NCBI GenBank assembly: GCA_050299555.1
Contig: JBNKWA010000049.1
Span: 1 to 45,230 of the forward strand
Length of the DNA stretch: 45,230 nucleotides
Direction: 5' to 3'
Source: JBNKWA01 sp050299555
GTDB lineage: Bacteria > Pseudomonadota > Alphaproteobacteria > Rhodobacterales > Rhodobacteraceae
Of this stretch, positions 16,659 to 25,219 are shown piece after piece. The position numbers and the translations under genes are program-made. How positions within the stretch are numbered: position 1 is the stretch's first letter; every line of letters starts with the position of its first letter. A model generated the notes under the pieces. That model was not told where the DNA came from and searched no databases. It saw only the letters and a list, made by a program, of their open reading frames with translations.

Positions 16659-16984
16659 TCCGCCGCCACGCGCGCGGCGATCATGGCATCGTCGAGCAGG
16701 ATACGCCCATCCCGCACCTCGACCGGCCAGGTCCGGACGGCGCCGTCATCCTCGCCCTGGGCCAGTCCGGTCTCCAGCGAGATCACCCAGTTGTGCAGCG
16801 GACAGGTCACCACCGCCCCATGCTGGATGCCGTTCGACAGCGGCCCGCCCTTGTGTGGGCAGCGGTCGTCCAGCGCGAAGACGCGGTCGTCGGCGGTGCG
16901 AAACACCGCGATGCAGCCTATTGCCGTGCGCACCACGCGGGCGCCTTCGGGCCTGATGTCGTTCAGTGATCCGATGTCGATCAT
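16655..16984 (-). CDS. nirD: Nitrite reductase small subunit (Rieske-like)
   Basis: The protein has 109 residues and one Rieske-type domain with both cluster motifs intact: CPHKGGPL and CPLHNWVISLETG. NirD partners NirB in NADH-dependent reduction of nitrite to ammonium. The ATG at 16984 begins five bases after the nirB stop and yields the usual family length; the long upstream extension in this frame lies antisense-free inside nirB and is an artefact of high GC. The stop overlaps the nasA start by four bases. Confidence 0.94.
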   Translation of the reverse strand: MIDIGSLNDIRPEGARVVRTAIGCIAVFRTADDRVFALDDRCPHKGGPLSNGIQHGAVVTCPLHNWVISLETGLAQGEDDGAVRTWPVEVRDGRILLDDAMIAARVAAE

Positions 16985-16989
16985 GGCAG

Positions 16990-19440
16990 TCACTCCGCTG
17001 CGATGTGGCGAAGATCGGCGAGCGGCGCGAACTCGTGCGCCTCGGCACCCGCCACCCGCTCGGCCCACGGGTCCTTCTGGTGAAACCTCTGCGAATAGAG
17101 GAAGCGCTCGACCAGCGCGGCGCGGCTGTCCAGGTCGTCGACCACCCGCTCCCGGACCCAATCCATGCCGACCTGCGCGATCCACTTGTAGGGCCGGTGC
17201 AGGTACTGGGCGTTCTCGCGGTAGAGCTGGACGAAGGCGGCGATGAGATCGAGCACCTCCGCCTCGGTCGCCACCTTGGCGAGCGGCTCGGTGTGCTTCA
17301 CGTCCATGCCGGCGGCACCGCCCACGCTGATCTCGTAGCCCGAGTCGACGCAGACCACGCCCACGTCCTTGCAGGTCGCCTCGGCGCAGTTCCTGGGGCA
17401 GCCGGTCACTGCCATCTTGACCTTGTGTGGGGTCCAGGAACCCCACATCAGCTTTTCGATCTTCACCCCAAGCCCGGTGGAATCCTGGGTCCCGAAGCGG
17501 CACCAGTCGGTGCCGACGCAGGTCTTCACGGTGCGCAGGCCTTTGGCATAGGCGTGACCCGAGACCATGCCGGCGGCATTGAGGTCGGCCCAGACGCCCG
17601 GCAGGTCTTCCTTCTTCACACCAAGCAGGTCGATGCGCTGGCCGCCGGTCACCTTGACGGTGGGGATCTTGAACTTGTCGGCCACGTCGGCGATGGCGCG
17701 CAGCTCGCCGGGGCTGGTAATGCCGCCCCACATCCGCGGCACCACCGAATAGGTGCCGTCCTTCTGGATGTTGGCATGCACACGCTCGTTGATGAACCGG
17801 CTTTCGGCGTGGTCGACATATTCACCGGGCCATTCGGCGACCAGGTAATAGTTCAGCGCCGGCCGGCAGGAGTGACAGCCGCCGGAGGTCTTCCACCCCA
17901 GTTCTTGCATCACCGCCGGAATCGACTTCAGCCGCTGCGCCTTGATCAGCCGGCGCACCTCCATGTGGCTGTGCTCGGTGCACTTGCACATGCCGGCCGC
18001 CTGCGGCAGCACGAAGTCGTCGCCCAGCGTCAGGGCCACGACCTTCTCCACCAGCCCCGAGCAGGACCCGCACGAGGTCGAGGCCTTGGTCCGTGCCTTC
18101 ACCGCGTCCAGCGTGGTGGCGCCGCCCTCGATGGCGGCGACGATCTGGCCCTTGCAGACGCCGTTGCAGCCGCAGATCTCTGCCTCAACCGGCAAGGCTG
18201 CAACGGCCGCCATAGGGTCCAGCGGGGCACCCCCCTGAAAGGCCGGACCGAAGATCAGGGTGTCGCGCATCTCGGCGATATCGGCCTCGTCCTTGATCAG
18301 GCCGAAGAACCAGTTGGAATCCTGGGTCTCCCCGTACATCACCGCACCGACGATGCGGTTGTCCTCGATCACCAGCCGCTTGTAGATGCCGCGTCCGGGG
18401 TCGCGGAAAACGATCTCCTCGCGCTCCTCGCCCTCGGCGAAATCGCCGGCCGAGAACAGGTCGACGCCGGTCACCTTCAGCTTGGTCGAGATCTGGCTGC
18501 CGCGATACGCATCATGCTCGTCTGCAAGCGTCCGGGCCAGCACCCTTGCCTGATCGTAGAGCGGCGCCACCAGGCCATAGACCATGCCGTTGTGCTCGAC
18601 GCATTCGCCGACAGCGAAGATATCGGGATCCGAGGTGCGAAGCTGGTCATCCACCTTGATGCCACGGCCAAGTTCCAGCCCCGCCTCCTTGGCCAATGCC
18701 ACCTTGGGGCGGATGCCGACCGCCATCACCACGATGTCGGCCGGGATTTCGGTGCCATCCTCCAGCTTCACCGCCTCGACCTTGCCGTCGCCGGTGATCT
18801 CCTTCGTCGAGGCCGAGCAGATCACCTTGATGCCGCGGCCCACCAGTTCCTTGCGCAACAGGTAACCCGCCGCCGGGTCCAACTGGCGCTCCATCAGGTG
18901 ACCCATGAGGTGGATCACCGTAACCTCCATGCCGCGGAGCCTCAGCCCCGCCGCCGCCTCGAGCCCCAGAAGGCCGCCGCCGATCACCACTGCCCGGGCG
19001 CCGGGCCTGGAGGACACTTCGATCATCCGGTTGGTATCGTCGAGATCGCGATAGGCCATCACGCCGGGCAAATCGTGTCCCGGCACCGGAATGATGAACG
19101 GGTCCGACCCGGTGGCCACGATCAGCTTGTCGTAAGGGGTGATGCCGTTCTCGGTCACCACCACCTTCTGCTCGGGCACGATCCTCATGACCGTCTCGCC
19201 AAAGCGGCAGTTGACGCCGTTCTCGCCGTACCAGGCATCGTCATGGGTGACGATGTCTTCATAGGTCTTCTCGCCCGAGAGGACCGGTGAGAGCATGATG
19301 CGGTTGTAGTTGCCGCGTGGCTCGCTGCCGAAAAGCGTCACCTCGTATCGGCCCGGGCACAACTCGAACAGGTGCTCCAAGACCCTGCCCGAGGCCATTC
19401 CCGCGCCGATCACCACCAGTCGCTCGCTCATTGCCTTCAC
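16990..19440 (-). CDS. nirB: Nitrite reductase large subunit, NADH-dependent, siroheme-containing
   Basis: The protein has 816 residues. The N-terminal half is an FAD/NADH oxidoreductase with VVIGAGMASGRVLEHL and VVIGGGLLGLEAAAGL. BFD-like [2Fe-2S] motifs follow (CGCNGVCKG near residue 420, CGSCSGL, and a second set CKCTEHSH ... GGCHSCRP). The C-terminal sulfite/nitrite reductase half carries the siroheme/[4Fe-4S] ligands C-x5-C near 640 (CVGTDWC) and C-x3-C near 678 (CPRNC). It reduces nitrite by six electrons to ammonium in the cytoplasm. GTG 19440 is used because it overlaps the globin stop (GTGA), matching the coupling elsewhere in the operon; ATG 19431 (MSERLVVIG) is an alternative. Confidence 0.96.
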   Translation of the reverse strand: MKAMSERLVVIGAGMASGRVLEHLFELCPGRYEVTLFGSEPRGNYNRIMLSPVLSGEKTYEDIVTHDDAWYGENGVNCRFGETVMRIVPEQKVVVTENGITPYDKLIVATGSDPFIIPVPGHDLPGVMAYRDLDDTNRMIEVSSRPGARAVVIGGGLLGLEAAAGLRLRGMEVTVIHLMGHLMERQLDPAAGYLLRKELVGRGIKVICSASTKEITGDGKVEAVKLEDGTEIPADIVVMAVGIRPKVALAKEAGLELGRGIKVDDQLRTSDPDIFAVGECVEHNGMVYGLVAPLYDQARVLARTLADEHDAYRGSQISTKLKVTGVDLFSAGDFAEGEEREEIVFRDPGRGIYKRLVIEDNRIVGAVMYGETQDSNWFFGLIKDEADIAEMRDTLIFGPAFQGGAPLDPMAAVAALPVEAEICGCNGVCKGQIVAAIEGGATTLDAVKARTKASTSCGSCSGLVEKVVALTLGDDFVLPQAAGMCKCTEHSHMEVRRLIKAQRLKSIPAVMQELGWKTSGGCHSCRPALNYYLVAEWPGEYVDHAESRFINERVHANIQKDGTYSVVPRMWGGITSPGELRAIADVADKFKIPTVKVTGGQRIDLLGVKKEDLPGVWADLNAAGMVSGHAYAKGLRTVKTCVGTDWCRFGTQDSTGLGVKIEKLMWGSWTPHKVKMAVTGCPRNCAEATCKDVGVVCVDSGYEISVGGAAGMDVKHTEPLAKVATEAEVLDLIAAFVQLYRENAQYLHRPYKWIAQVGMDWVRERVVDDLDSRAALVERFLYSQRFHQKDPWAERVAGAEAHEFAPLADLRHIAAE

Positions 19441-19913
19441 TCCGCCGCTGCGACGGCCGCGCTATGCGCAGCGTCTTTCTGTCCGATCATCGCGCCCGAA
19501 AGCGCCGCATAGGCCGCCTCCCAGGCGGCCCGGGTTTCTGCGTCGAACCGGGGACCGGACGCCCGGCCCAGCGCCCAGATCAGCGCCGACCCGAACGGCG
19601 TGTAGTCCGCTGGCTTCACACCGTAGCCGGCATGGCGTTCGCCCAACTCGGCCGCCGCCCGCGCAAACACGTCCGGGTGCTCCAGTGCCCGCACGAACAG
19701 CGTCAGGGCGCCCATGAACCGGTGCGCCTGCCGCGTGGTGTTGGTGTTCGCGAACAACACCTTCGCCGATGGCGCGATTTCGAACAGGTGCTGATAGAAC
19801 AGCCCGGCAAGCTGGCCCGACATCGGCTTGACCATGTCGAAGCTCTGGGTGACGAGGCCGATCTGGTCCGCCGTCATTCCCGGGATCGTCCCTGAGGTCA
19901 CGGTCGCCCCCAT
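19437..19913 (-). CDS. Single-domain globin in the nas operon
   Basis: The protein has 158 residues and resembles the globin domain of flavohemoglobins. It shows LAGLFYQHLFEIAPSAKVLF (helix A-C region with the B10 Tyr), a distal Gln in TRQAHRFMGAL and the proximal His in ERHAGYGVKPADYTPFGSAL. No reductase domain follows. Such globins in nitrate operons are suspected to deal with nitric oxide leaking from nitrite reduction or to pass electrons, but the function here is inferred. ATG 19913 shares one base with the stop of the upstream GAF gene (TGATG), and the stop overlaps the GTG of nirB, so it is firmly embedded in the operon. Confidence 0.88.
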   Translation of the reverse strand: MGATVTSGTIPGMTADQIGLVTQSFDMVKPMSGQLAGLFYQHLFEIAPSAKVLFANTNTTRQAHRFMGALTLFVRALEHPDVFARAAAELGERHAGYGVKPADYTPFGSALIWALGRASGPRFDAETRAAWEAAYAALSGAMIGQKDAAHSAAVAAAE

Positions 19914-20881
19914 CAGAAGAACCACACCGCGATCTCGGCCACCTTGCCATCGCGGAACACCGGCACCGCCACCAGCGCACCAAGCCCGCGCACCCCGGCG
20001 GTCGCCGCGCCATCGGCGCTGGCCACCGGCACGCCGGTCTCTGCCACCTGGCCGAGCAGCCCCTGCCCCGGCGTGAAGCGCGGCGGTTGCGGTCCGTCGA
20101 ACAACGTGCCGCCGGTCTCGGTCATGCCCTCGGCAAAGCCATAGTCGCCGCGTTCCGGCGACCGGCGCCAGATCTCGAACTGGCGCGCGATGGGCGTGCC
20201 CAGCGCCGAAAGCAGCGTGACCACATGCGTCGATCCGCCCGGCGCCGGGACCGGCAGGCCCAGCCCCATGGTGATACCGGCCTCGGCGGCGCCTTCGAAG
20301 CGGATGAAGCGGTGGCTATATCCCAGATCGCGGAAAAGCACCGGCGCGCCGGTGGCCAGGACCGTTCCCGGCAGCCCCTGTCCCTTGGGGAACCGGGTGT
20401 GGCGCGAGATCCAGCCGAAGTAGTCGGCGGTGCCGAAATAGCCGTCCGCCAGCGCCAGGTCGCTGCCCTGCTGCGCCCAGACCTCCACCGCGCCGACATG
20501 GGCGGCATCGTCGCCGAAGAGGAACGTCACCACCCCCATCAGCGTTTCGCCGTTGAAGACCGGCATCGCGATGCCGGCAGTCAGCCCGGCTGCCTCGGCC
20601 GCCTCGGTGCGCTTGAAATACGAGCCGCGGAAGTCCTTGAGCACGATGGGGCGGCCTTCGGCCCAGGCCTTTCCGGGCAGCCCCTCACCCTTGGCGAAGG
20701 TCTCCTTGCCACTGATCGCCGCAAAGGCGTCGAGCCCGCCATAGATGCCGCTGCTCGGCACCAGCAGGCCGGTCTCGGGGTCGGGTGTCCAGACCTCGGT
20801 CACCCGGATGAACGTTCGGCCGCGCGGTGCGCTCCGCGCCGCAGTGGCGGTTGTTGCGATCTCGCCCATGTTGGCCTCCAT
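19913..20881 (-). CDS. Tandem GAF-domain protein in the nas operon
   Basis: From ATG 20881 the protein has 322 residues; an ATG at 20869 (MGEIATTATAA) follows GGAGG and may be the true start. Two GAF-like repeats are visible. The first contains FAKGEGLPGKAWAEGRPIVL and AGIAMPVFNGETLMGVVTF, the second FPKGQGLPGTVLATGAPVLF and MGLGLPVPAPGG; a third partial copy, FTPGQGLLGQVAETGVPVAS with GALVAVPVFRDGKVAEI, closes the protein. No kinase, cyclase or DNA-binding domain is present, so it is a stand-alone sensor or binding protein. Its location between the transporter ATPase and the globin suggests a role tied to nitrate/nitrite or NO. Function is unknown. Confidence 0.85.
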   Translation of the reverse strand: MEANMGEIATTATAARSAPRGRTFIRVTEVWTPDPETGLLVPSSGIYGGLDAFAAISGKETFAKGEGLPGKAWAEGRPIVLKDFRGSYFKRTEAAEAAGLTAGIAMPVFNGETLMGVVTFLFGDDAAHVGAVEVWAQQGSDLALADGYFGTADYFGWISRHTRFPKGQGLPGTVLATGAPVLFRDLGYSHRFIRFEGAAEAGITMGLGLPVPAPGGSTHVVTLLSALGTPIARQFEIWRRSPERGDYGFAEGMTETGGTLFDGPQPPRFTPGQGLLGQVAETGVPVASADGAATAGVRGLGALVAVPVFRDGKVAEIAVWFF

Positions 20882-22572
20882 CACGCCGCTTCATCCTCGA
20901 CCGCGGGCGCGGGCGCCGCCTTGGGCACCGGCCGTGCGCCGTGCTCGTATTCGGCCAGAAAGCTGAGAAGCTGCTCGCGGTAGAGGTAATAGTCGGGGTG
21001 CTCCAAAAGCGCCTTGCGACTGCGTGGCCGCGGCAGGTCCACCTCCATGATCTTGCCGATGGTGGCGCGTGGGCCGTTGGTCATCATCACCACCCGGTCG
21101 GCCAGAAGGATCGCCTCGTCCACGTCATGGGTGACGCACACGGCGGTCACCTTGGTGCGGCTCCACACCTCCATGAGCACTTCCTGCAGCTCCCAGCGGG
21201 TCAGGCTGTCGAGCATCCCGAAAGGCTCGTCCAGCAGCAGGAGCTTGGGGCTGAGCGCGAAGGCCCGGGCGATGCCGACCCGCTGGCGCATGCCATTCGA
21301 CATCTCCGAGGCGGGCCGGTCCATCGCGTCGGCCAGCCCCACCCGTTCGAGGTAGTACTCCACCACCGCCTCGCGCTCGGGCTGGGTGGCCTCCGGATAG
21401 ACCCGGTCGACACCAATGGCGACGTTCTGCTTGGCGGTCAGCCAGGGAAACAGCGACGGTGACTGGAACACCACCGCGCGTTCGGGGTCGGCCCCCTGCA
21501 CGTGCCTGCCGTCCAGGACAATGGCCCCGCCCGAGATGTCGTTCAGCCCCGCGGTCATCGTCAGCACGGTGGACTTGCCGCACCCGGAATGGCCGATCAG
21601 GCTGACGAACTCGCCCTTGTTCATGGTCAGCTCGAAATTCTCGACCACCGTGAGCGGCCCTTTGGGCGTGGGGTAGACCTTCTCGAGCTGCGAGAACTGC
21701 AGGAAACGGTCGGTGGTGACCGTCTCGGCCGCCTTGGCATAGGCCCTGGGCAGGCCGTGCAGCGGCGTCACCGCAGGCAGTTGCCGGGTGTCCTCGACCT
21801 TTGCCGCGATGCCCACATCCATCAGGTATTGGGTCACCTTCGCCCGCAGCGCCTTGAACGCCGGATCGTGGTTCATCTCGGTGCGCTCGCGCGGACGCTG
21901 CAATGCAACCGGGAACTCGGTCGTGATGGTCCCGTCGGGGTTCAGCACCACGATGCGGTCGGCCAAGAGGATCGCCTCGTCCACGTCGTTGGTGATCAGC
22001 ACGACCGTCTTGCGGTCGGCCTCCCAGATGCGCTCGATCTCGTCGGCGAGGTTGGCGCGCGTCAGCGTATCGAGGGCCGAAAGCGGCTCGTCGAGAAGCA
22101 GCATCTCAGGGTTCATCGCCAGGGCGCGGGCCACCGCCACCCGCTGGCGCATGCCGCCCGACAGTTCCGCCGGCTTGCGCTCGCGGGCGTGACCCAGCCC
22201 AACCAGCGCGACGTACTTTTCCACCAGCGCCGCACGCTCGGCCTTCGGCTTGCCCTTGTGCACCGCATCGACGGCAAGGCCTACATTGGCCGCCACCGAC
22301 AGCCACGGCATCAGAGAGTAGGACTGGAACACCAGCCCCCGCTCCGGCCCCGGCCCGGTGATCGGCTCATTTCGATAAAGGACCTTGCCCTGATCGGGCA
22401 TCTCGAGGCCGGCCATCAGGTTGATCAGCGTCGTCTTGCCGGTGCCGGAGAAACCCAGCACCGCGACGAATTCACCATCCCCGACATCGAGGTCGATCAC
22501 CTTCAGAACTTCGGCACGACCGGCGCCGGATCCGAAGCCCTTGCTCACGCCCTGCAGCGAAAGGATGCTCAT
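20881..22572 (-). CDS. Nitrate/nitrite ABC transporter, fused double ATPase
   Basis: The protein has 563 residues and two complete ABC ATPase domains. Domain 1 has Walker A GFSGTGKTT, signature LSGGMRQRVAVARAL and Walker B LLLDEPLSALD. Domain 2 has Walker A GHSGCGKST, a signature with Asn for the second Gly (MSNGMRQRVGIARAF) and Walker B LLLDEPFGMLD. Cyanobacterial systems use separate NrtC and NrtD; here both are in one chain and no NrtA-like domain is fused. The start ATG 22572 (MSILSLQGVSKGF) lies five bases after the nrtB stop; longer extension is inside nrtB. It energises nitrate/nitrite uptake with NrtA and NrtB. Confidence 0.92.
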   Translation of the reverse strand: MSILSLQGVSKGFGSGAGRAEVLKVIDLDVGDGEFVAVLGFSGTGKTTLINLMAGLEMPDQGKVLYRNEPITGPGPERGLVFQSYSLMPWLSVAANVGLAVDAVHKGKPKAERAALVEKYVALVGLGHARERKPAELSGGMRQRVAVARALAMNPEMLLLDEPLSALDTLTRANLADEIERIWEADRKTVVLITNDVDEAILLADRIVVLNPDGTITTEFPVALQRPRERTEMNHDPAFKALRAKVTQYLMDVGIAAKVEDTRQLPAVTPLHGLPRAYAKAAETVTTDRFLQFSQLEKVYPTPKGPLTVVENFELTMNKGEFVSLIGHSGCGKSTVLTMTAGLNDISGGAIVLDGRHVQGADPERAVVFQSPSLFPWLTAKQNVAIGVDRVYPEATQPEREAVVEYYLERVGLADAMDRPASEMSNGMRQRVGIARAFALSPKLLLLDEPFGMLDSLTRWELQEVLMEVWSRTKVTAVCVTHDVDEAILLADRVVMMTNGPRATIGKIMEVDLPRPRSRKALLEHPDYYLYREQLLSFLAEYEHGARPVPKAAPAPAVEDEAA

Positions 22573-22577
22573 GTCAC

Positions 22578-23663
22578 TCACCGGTTGTTCGAGAAGGTGA
22601 AGGCGGCCTGGATGGCAAACATCAGCCGATCGAGCAGGAACCCGATGATGCCGATGGTGAAGACCGCCACCATGATCTTGGCCAGCGACTGGCTGGAGCC
22701 GTTCTGGAACTCGTCCCAGACGAACTTTCCAAGGCCCGGGTTCTGGGCCAGCATCTCGGCCGCGATCAGCACCATCCAGCCGACGCCGAGGCTGAGCCGC
22801 AGCCCGGTGAAGATCAGCGGCAGCGCCGAGGGCAGCACCAGCCGGGTGATCTTGGTCCAGGTCCCGAGCTTCAGCACCCGGCTGACATTGACCAGGTCCC
22901 GGTCGATCGAAGCAACGCCAAGCGCGGTATTGATCAGCGTCGGCCACAGCGAACACAGGGTCACCGTGATCGCCGAGACCAGGAACGACTTGGCGAACAG
23001 CCCGTCATTGGTGACGTAGACAGCCGAGACCACCATGGTCACGATCGGCAGCCAGGCCAGCGGGCTGACCGGCTTGAAGATCTGGATCAGCGGATTGAAG
23101 GCAGCGTTGATGGTGGTGCTCAGCCCACAGGCGATGCCCAGCGGTACCGCCACCAGCGTCGCCAGCAGGAAGCCGAAGAACACGGTCTGGATCGAGGTCC
23201 AGATCTGGTCGTAGTAGGTCGGCTTGCCGGTATAGTCGCGCCACTTGATCTTGTCGGCCTTGCCATCCACCTCGAGCTTGGCGTTGCGCTCGTCCTGGCG
23301 CTGATAGAAGGCGGCGGCCTTTTCGCGCTCGCGGACATGGTCGGCATGAAGCGCCACCACCTGCTCCCACACTGCCGCCGGGCCGGGCACCGCGCCCAGC
23401 GATGTCTGCACCTTCGGCGCCAATGCCGACCAGCCGGCAAGGAAGATGGCGATGGCCAGCAGCGGCACGCCCAGCAGCCGCCAGATCTCGCCCATCTGGC
23501 CCTTGGGATCGTCGCCGGCCGCCGCGCGCAGAAGCGGCGTCACCCAACTGACGCCAAGCACGCGGAACCAGCCGTCGGCCTTGTTGATGCGCGCAAACAC
23601 CTTCAAGCGCCGGGCCTCGCGCATGCCGGCAGCGTCAATGGCGGGGTCTGTTACGGTTGTCAT
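22578..23663 (-). CDS. nrtB: Nitrate/nitrite ABC transporter permease
   Basis: The protein has 361 residues. After a cytoplasmic N-terminus of about 65 residues come a membrane segment (VPLLAIAIFLAGW), a charged periplasmic stretch and then the binding-protein-dependent permease core: IWTSIQTVFFGFLLATLVAV, IFKPVSPLAWLPIVTMVV and the ATPase-docking loop VLKLGTWTKITRLVLPSALP. This is the NrtB/SsuC type. The ATG at 23663 follows GGAGGAGAA. It lies 57 bases after nrtA and five bases before the ATPase gene. Confidence 0.94.
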   Translation of the reverse strand: MTTVTDPAIDAAGMREARRLKVFARINKADGWFRVLGVSWVTPLLRAAAGDDPKGQMGEIWRLLGVPLLAIAIFLAGWSALAPKVQTSLGAVPGPAAVWEQVVALHADHVREREKAAAFYQRQDERNAKLEVDGKADKIKWRDYTGKPTYYDQIWTSIQTVFFGFLLATLVAVPLGIACGLSTTINAAFNPLIQIFKPVSPLAWLPIVTMVVSAVYVTNDGLFAKSFLVSAITVTLCSLWPTLINTALGVASIDRDLVNVSRVLKLGTWTKITRLVLPSALPLIFTGLRLSLGVGWMVLIAAEMLAQNPGLGKFVWDEFQNGSSQSLAKIMVAVFTIGIIGFLLDRLMFAIQAAFTFSNNR

Positions 23664-23720
23664 CTGCTCGGTTCTCCTCCGCTGGCGGAAGGCGCGCCGC
23701 AGCGCGCCTTCCGGCGCCGG

Positions 23721-25094
23721 TCAGCCCTCGACGGCGTTGCCGACGACACGCTGATCGCCCTTCAGGCCGATGGGCAGGCTGTCGATGTAGGCGTTGGGCT
23801 GGGTGGCATCGAAGCCGATACCGTCGATCACGTCCTCGGCCGGCGTCGGGGCGCGATAACCGTCGCTGTCCCAGGGGAAGTCGGCTTCGTCAGCCAGTCC
23901 CTCGTCGACCAGAAGCCGCGCCGCCTCGAGGTAGATCTCGGGCTTGTAGACGGACTTGGCCACCTCGTCGTACCAGCTGTCCGGCTTGGCCTCGGGGATC
24001 TGACCCCAGCGCCGCATCTGGGTCAGGTACCAGACCGCGTCCGAATAGTAGGGATAGGTGGCGTAGTAGCGGAAGAAGACGTTGAAGTCCGGCACCTCGC
24101 GCTTGTCGCCCTTCTCGTATTCGAAGGTGCCGGTCATCGAGTTGGCGATCACGTCATGGTCGGCACCGACATATTCCGAGCGCGACAGGATCTCGACCGC
24201 CTCGGGCCGGTTGGCATTGTCGTTCTCGTCCAGCCAGATCGCGGCGCGGATCAGCGCCTTGGTGATGGCGAGCGTCGTGTTGGGGTTCTCCTCGGCGAAC
24301 TCAGCCGTGATTCCGAACACCTTCTCGGGGTTGTTCTTCCAGATCTCGTAGTCGGTGACGACCGGTACGCCGATGCCCTTGAACACCGCCTGCTGGTTCC
24401 AGGGCTCGCCGACGCAATAGCCATAGATGGTGCCCGCCTCCAGCGTTGCCGGCATTTGCGGCGGCGGGGTCACCGACAACAGCACTTCGGCGTCGATCTG
24501 GCCGGTGACATTGTCCTCGCTGTAGTAGCCGGGCTTCAACCCGCCGGCGGCCAGCCAATAGCGCAGCTCGTAGTTGTGGGTTGAGACCGGGAACACCATC
24601 CCCATGTTGAACGGCTTGCCTTCGGCGCGGTACTGGTCGACTACCGGCTTCAACGCGCTGGCCGAGATCGGATGCTCCGGAAGACCGTCGGCGCCTGTGG
24701 GCACGTTCTCGCGCATCGCCTCCCAGATCTCGTTCGAGACGGTGATGCCGTTGCCGTTCAGGTCCATCGAGAAAGGGGTGATGATGTGCGCCTCGGTGCC
24801 GAAGCCGATGGTCGCCGCGATCGGCTGGCCGGCCAGCATGTGGGCGCCGTCAAGCTGGCCCGAGATCACCCCGTCCAGCAGCACCTTCCAGTTCGCCTGC
24901 GGCTCAAGCGTGACGAACAGCCCTTCGTCCTCGAAATAGCCAAGCTCATAGGCCACCGCGAGCGGCGCCATGTCGGTCAACTTGATGAATCCGAAGGTCA
25001 GTTCGTCCTTCTCGACATCCAGCAACTCGGCCTGCGCAGAGCCGGCCGCGAGCGCCACCAGGGCTGCACCGGCAAGCAGGATTCTCCGTGTCAT
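23721..25094 (-). CDS. nrtA: Nitrate/nitrite ABC transporter substrate-binding protein (NrtA/CmpA family)
   Basis: The protein has 457 residues with a signal peptide MTRRILLAGAALVALAAGSA cleaved after AQA, so it is periplasmic. It has the NrtA/CmpA fold: FGFIKLTDMAPLAVAYELGY, DGAHMLAGQPIAATIGF, a VTPPPQMPATLEAGTIYGYC segment with VGEPWNQQAVFK, and YSDAVWYLTQMRRWGQIPE in the C-terminal half. It binds nitrate or nitrite and hands it to NrtB. ATG 25094 is preceded by GGAGGGAATGA; a second, out-of-frame ATG lies four bases upstream. It is the first gene of the operon and follows the regulated leader at 25110-25219. Confidence 0.95.
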   Translation of the reverse strand: MTRRILLAGAALVALAAGSAQAELLDVEKDELTFGFIKLTDMAPLAVAYELGYFEDEGLFVTLEPQANWKVLLDGVISGQLDGAHMLAGQPIAATIGFGTEAHIITPFSMDLNGNGITVSNEIWEAMRENVPTGADGLPEHPISASALKPVVDQYRAEGKPFNMGMVFPVSTHNYELRYWLAAGGLKPGYYSEDNVTGQIDAEVLLSVTPPPQMPATLEAGTIYGYCVGEPWNQQAVFKGIGVPVVTDYEIWKNNPEKVFGITAEFAEENPNTTLAITKALIRAAIWLDENDNANRPEAVEILSRSEYVGADHDVIANSMTGTFEYEKGDKREVPDFNVFFRYYATYPYYSDAVWYLTQMRRWGQIPEAKPDSWYDEVAKSVYKPEIYLEAARLLVDEGLADEADFPWDSDGYRAPTPAEDVIDGIGFDATQPNAYIDSLPIGLKGDQRVVGNAVEG

Positions 25095-25109
25095 TCATTC
25101 CCTCCAGAC

Positions 25110-25168
25110 AAAAAAAGCCGCCGAACCGTCTGCCGATCTTTTGACCAGCATTGGGATCGAGCGGCTTT
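25110..25168 (-). terminator. Leader terminator before nrtA, predicted target of NasT antitermination
   Basis: On the minus strand AAAGCCGC (25168-25161) pairs with GCGGCTTT (25121-25114) and a seven-base U-tract continues to 25110. A second inner pairing CGATC/GATCG lies within the loop. The structure ends 15 bases before the nrtA ATG, so transcription would stop ahead of the operon unless prevented. The position directly after the two ANTAR-type hairpins supports conditional termination. Confidence 0.75.
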
Positions 25169-25177
25169 GCCCGTGAT

Positions 25178-25219
25178 GCCCCAATCGACCGGGGCGCTCC
25201 TGCAGGCGCCATTGCCTGC
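25178..25219 (-). promoter_or_regulatory. ANTAR-target two-hairpin element in the nas leader
   Basis: On the minus strand, hairpin P1 (25219-25202) is GCAGGC-AATGGC-GCCTGC: a perfect 6-bp stem with a six-base loop having A at position 1 and G at position 4, the known ANTAR recognition pattern. Hairpin P2 (25195-25178) is GCCCCG-GTCGAT-TGGGGC: a 6-bp stem closed by a G-U pair and a six-base loop with G at position 4 but G instead of A at position 1. NasR/NasT-type ANTAR proteins bind such paired hairpins and block the following terminator. nasT and nasS lie directly upstream. The 3' arm of P2 (ATTGGG) can alternatively pair with CCCAAT in the terminator loop (plus-strand 25150-25155). Confidence 0.75.

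Noticed and set aside
16966..19290. Long plus-strand open frame opposite nirB
   Set aside because: It has no family features and lies antisense to nirB, whose cofactor motifs are complete.
20881..22956. Extended N-terminus for the fused double ATPase
   Set aside because: The extra 128 residues overlap nrtB and lack ATPase homology; ATG 22572 gives the normal start.
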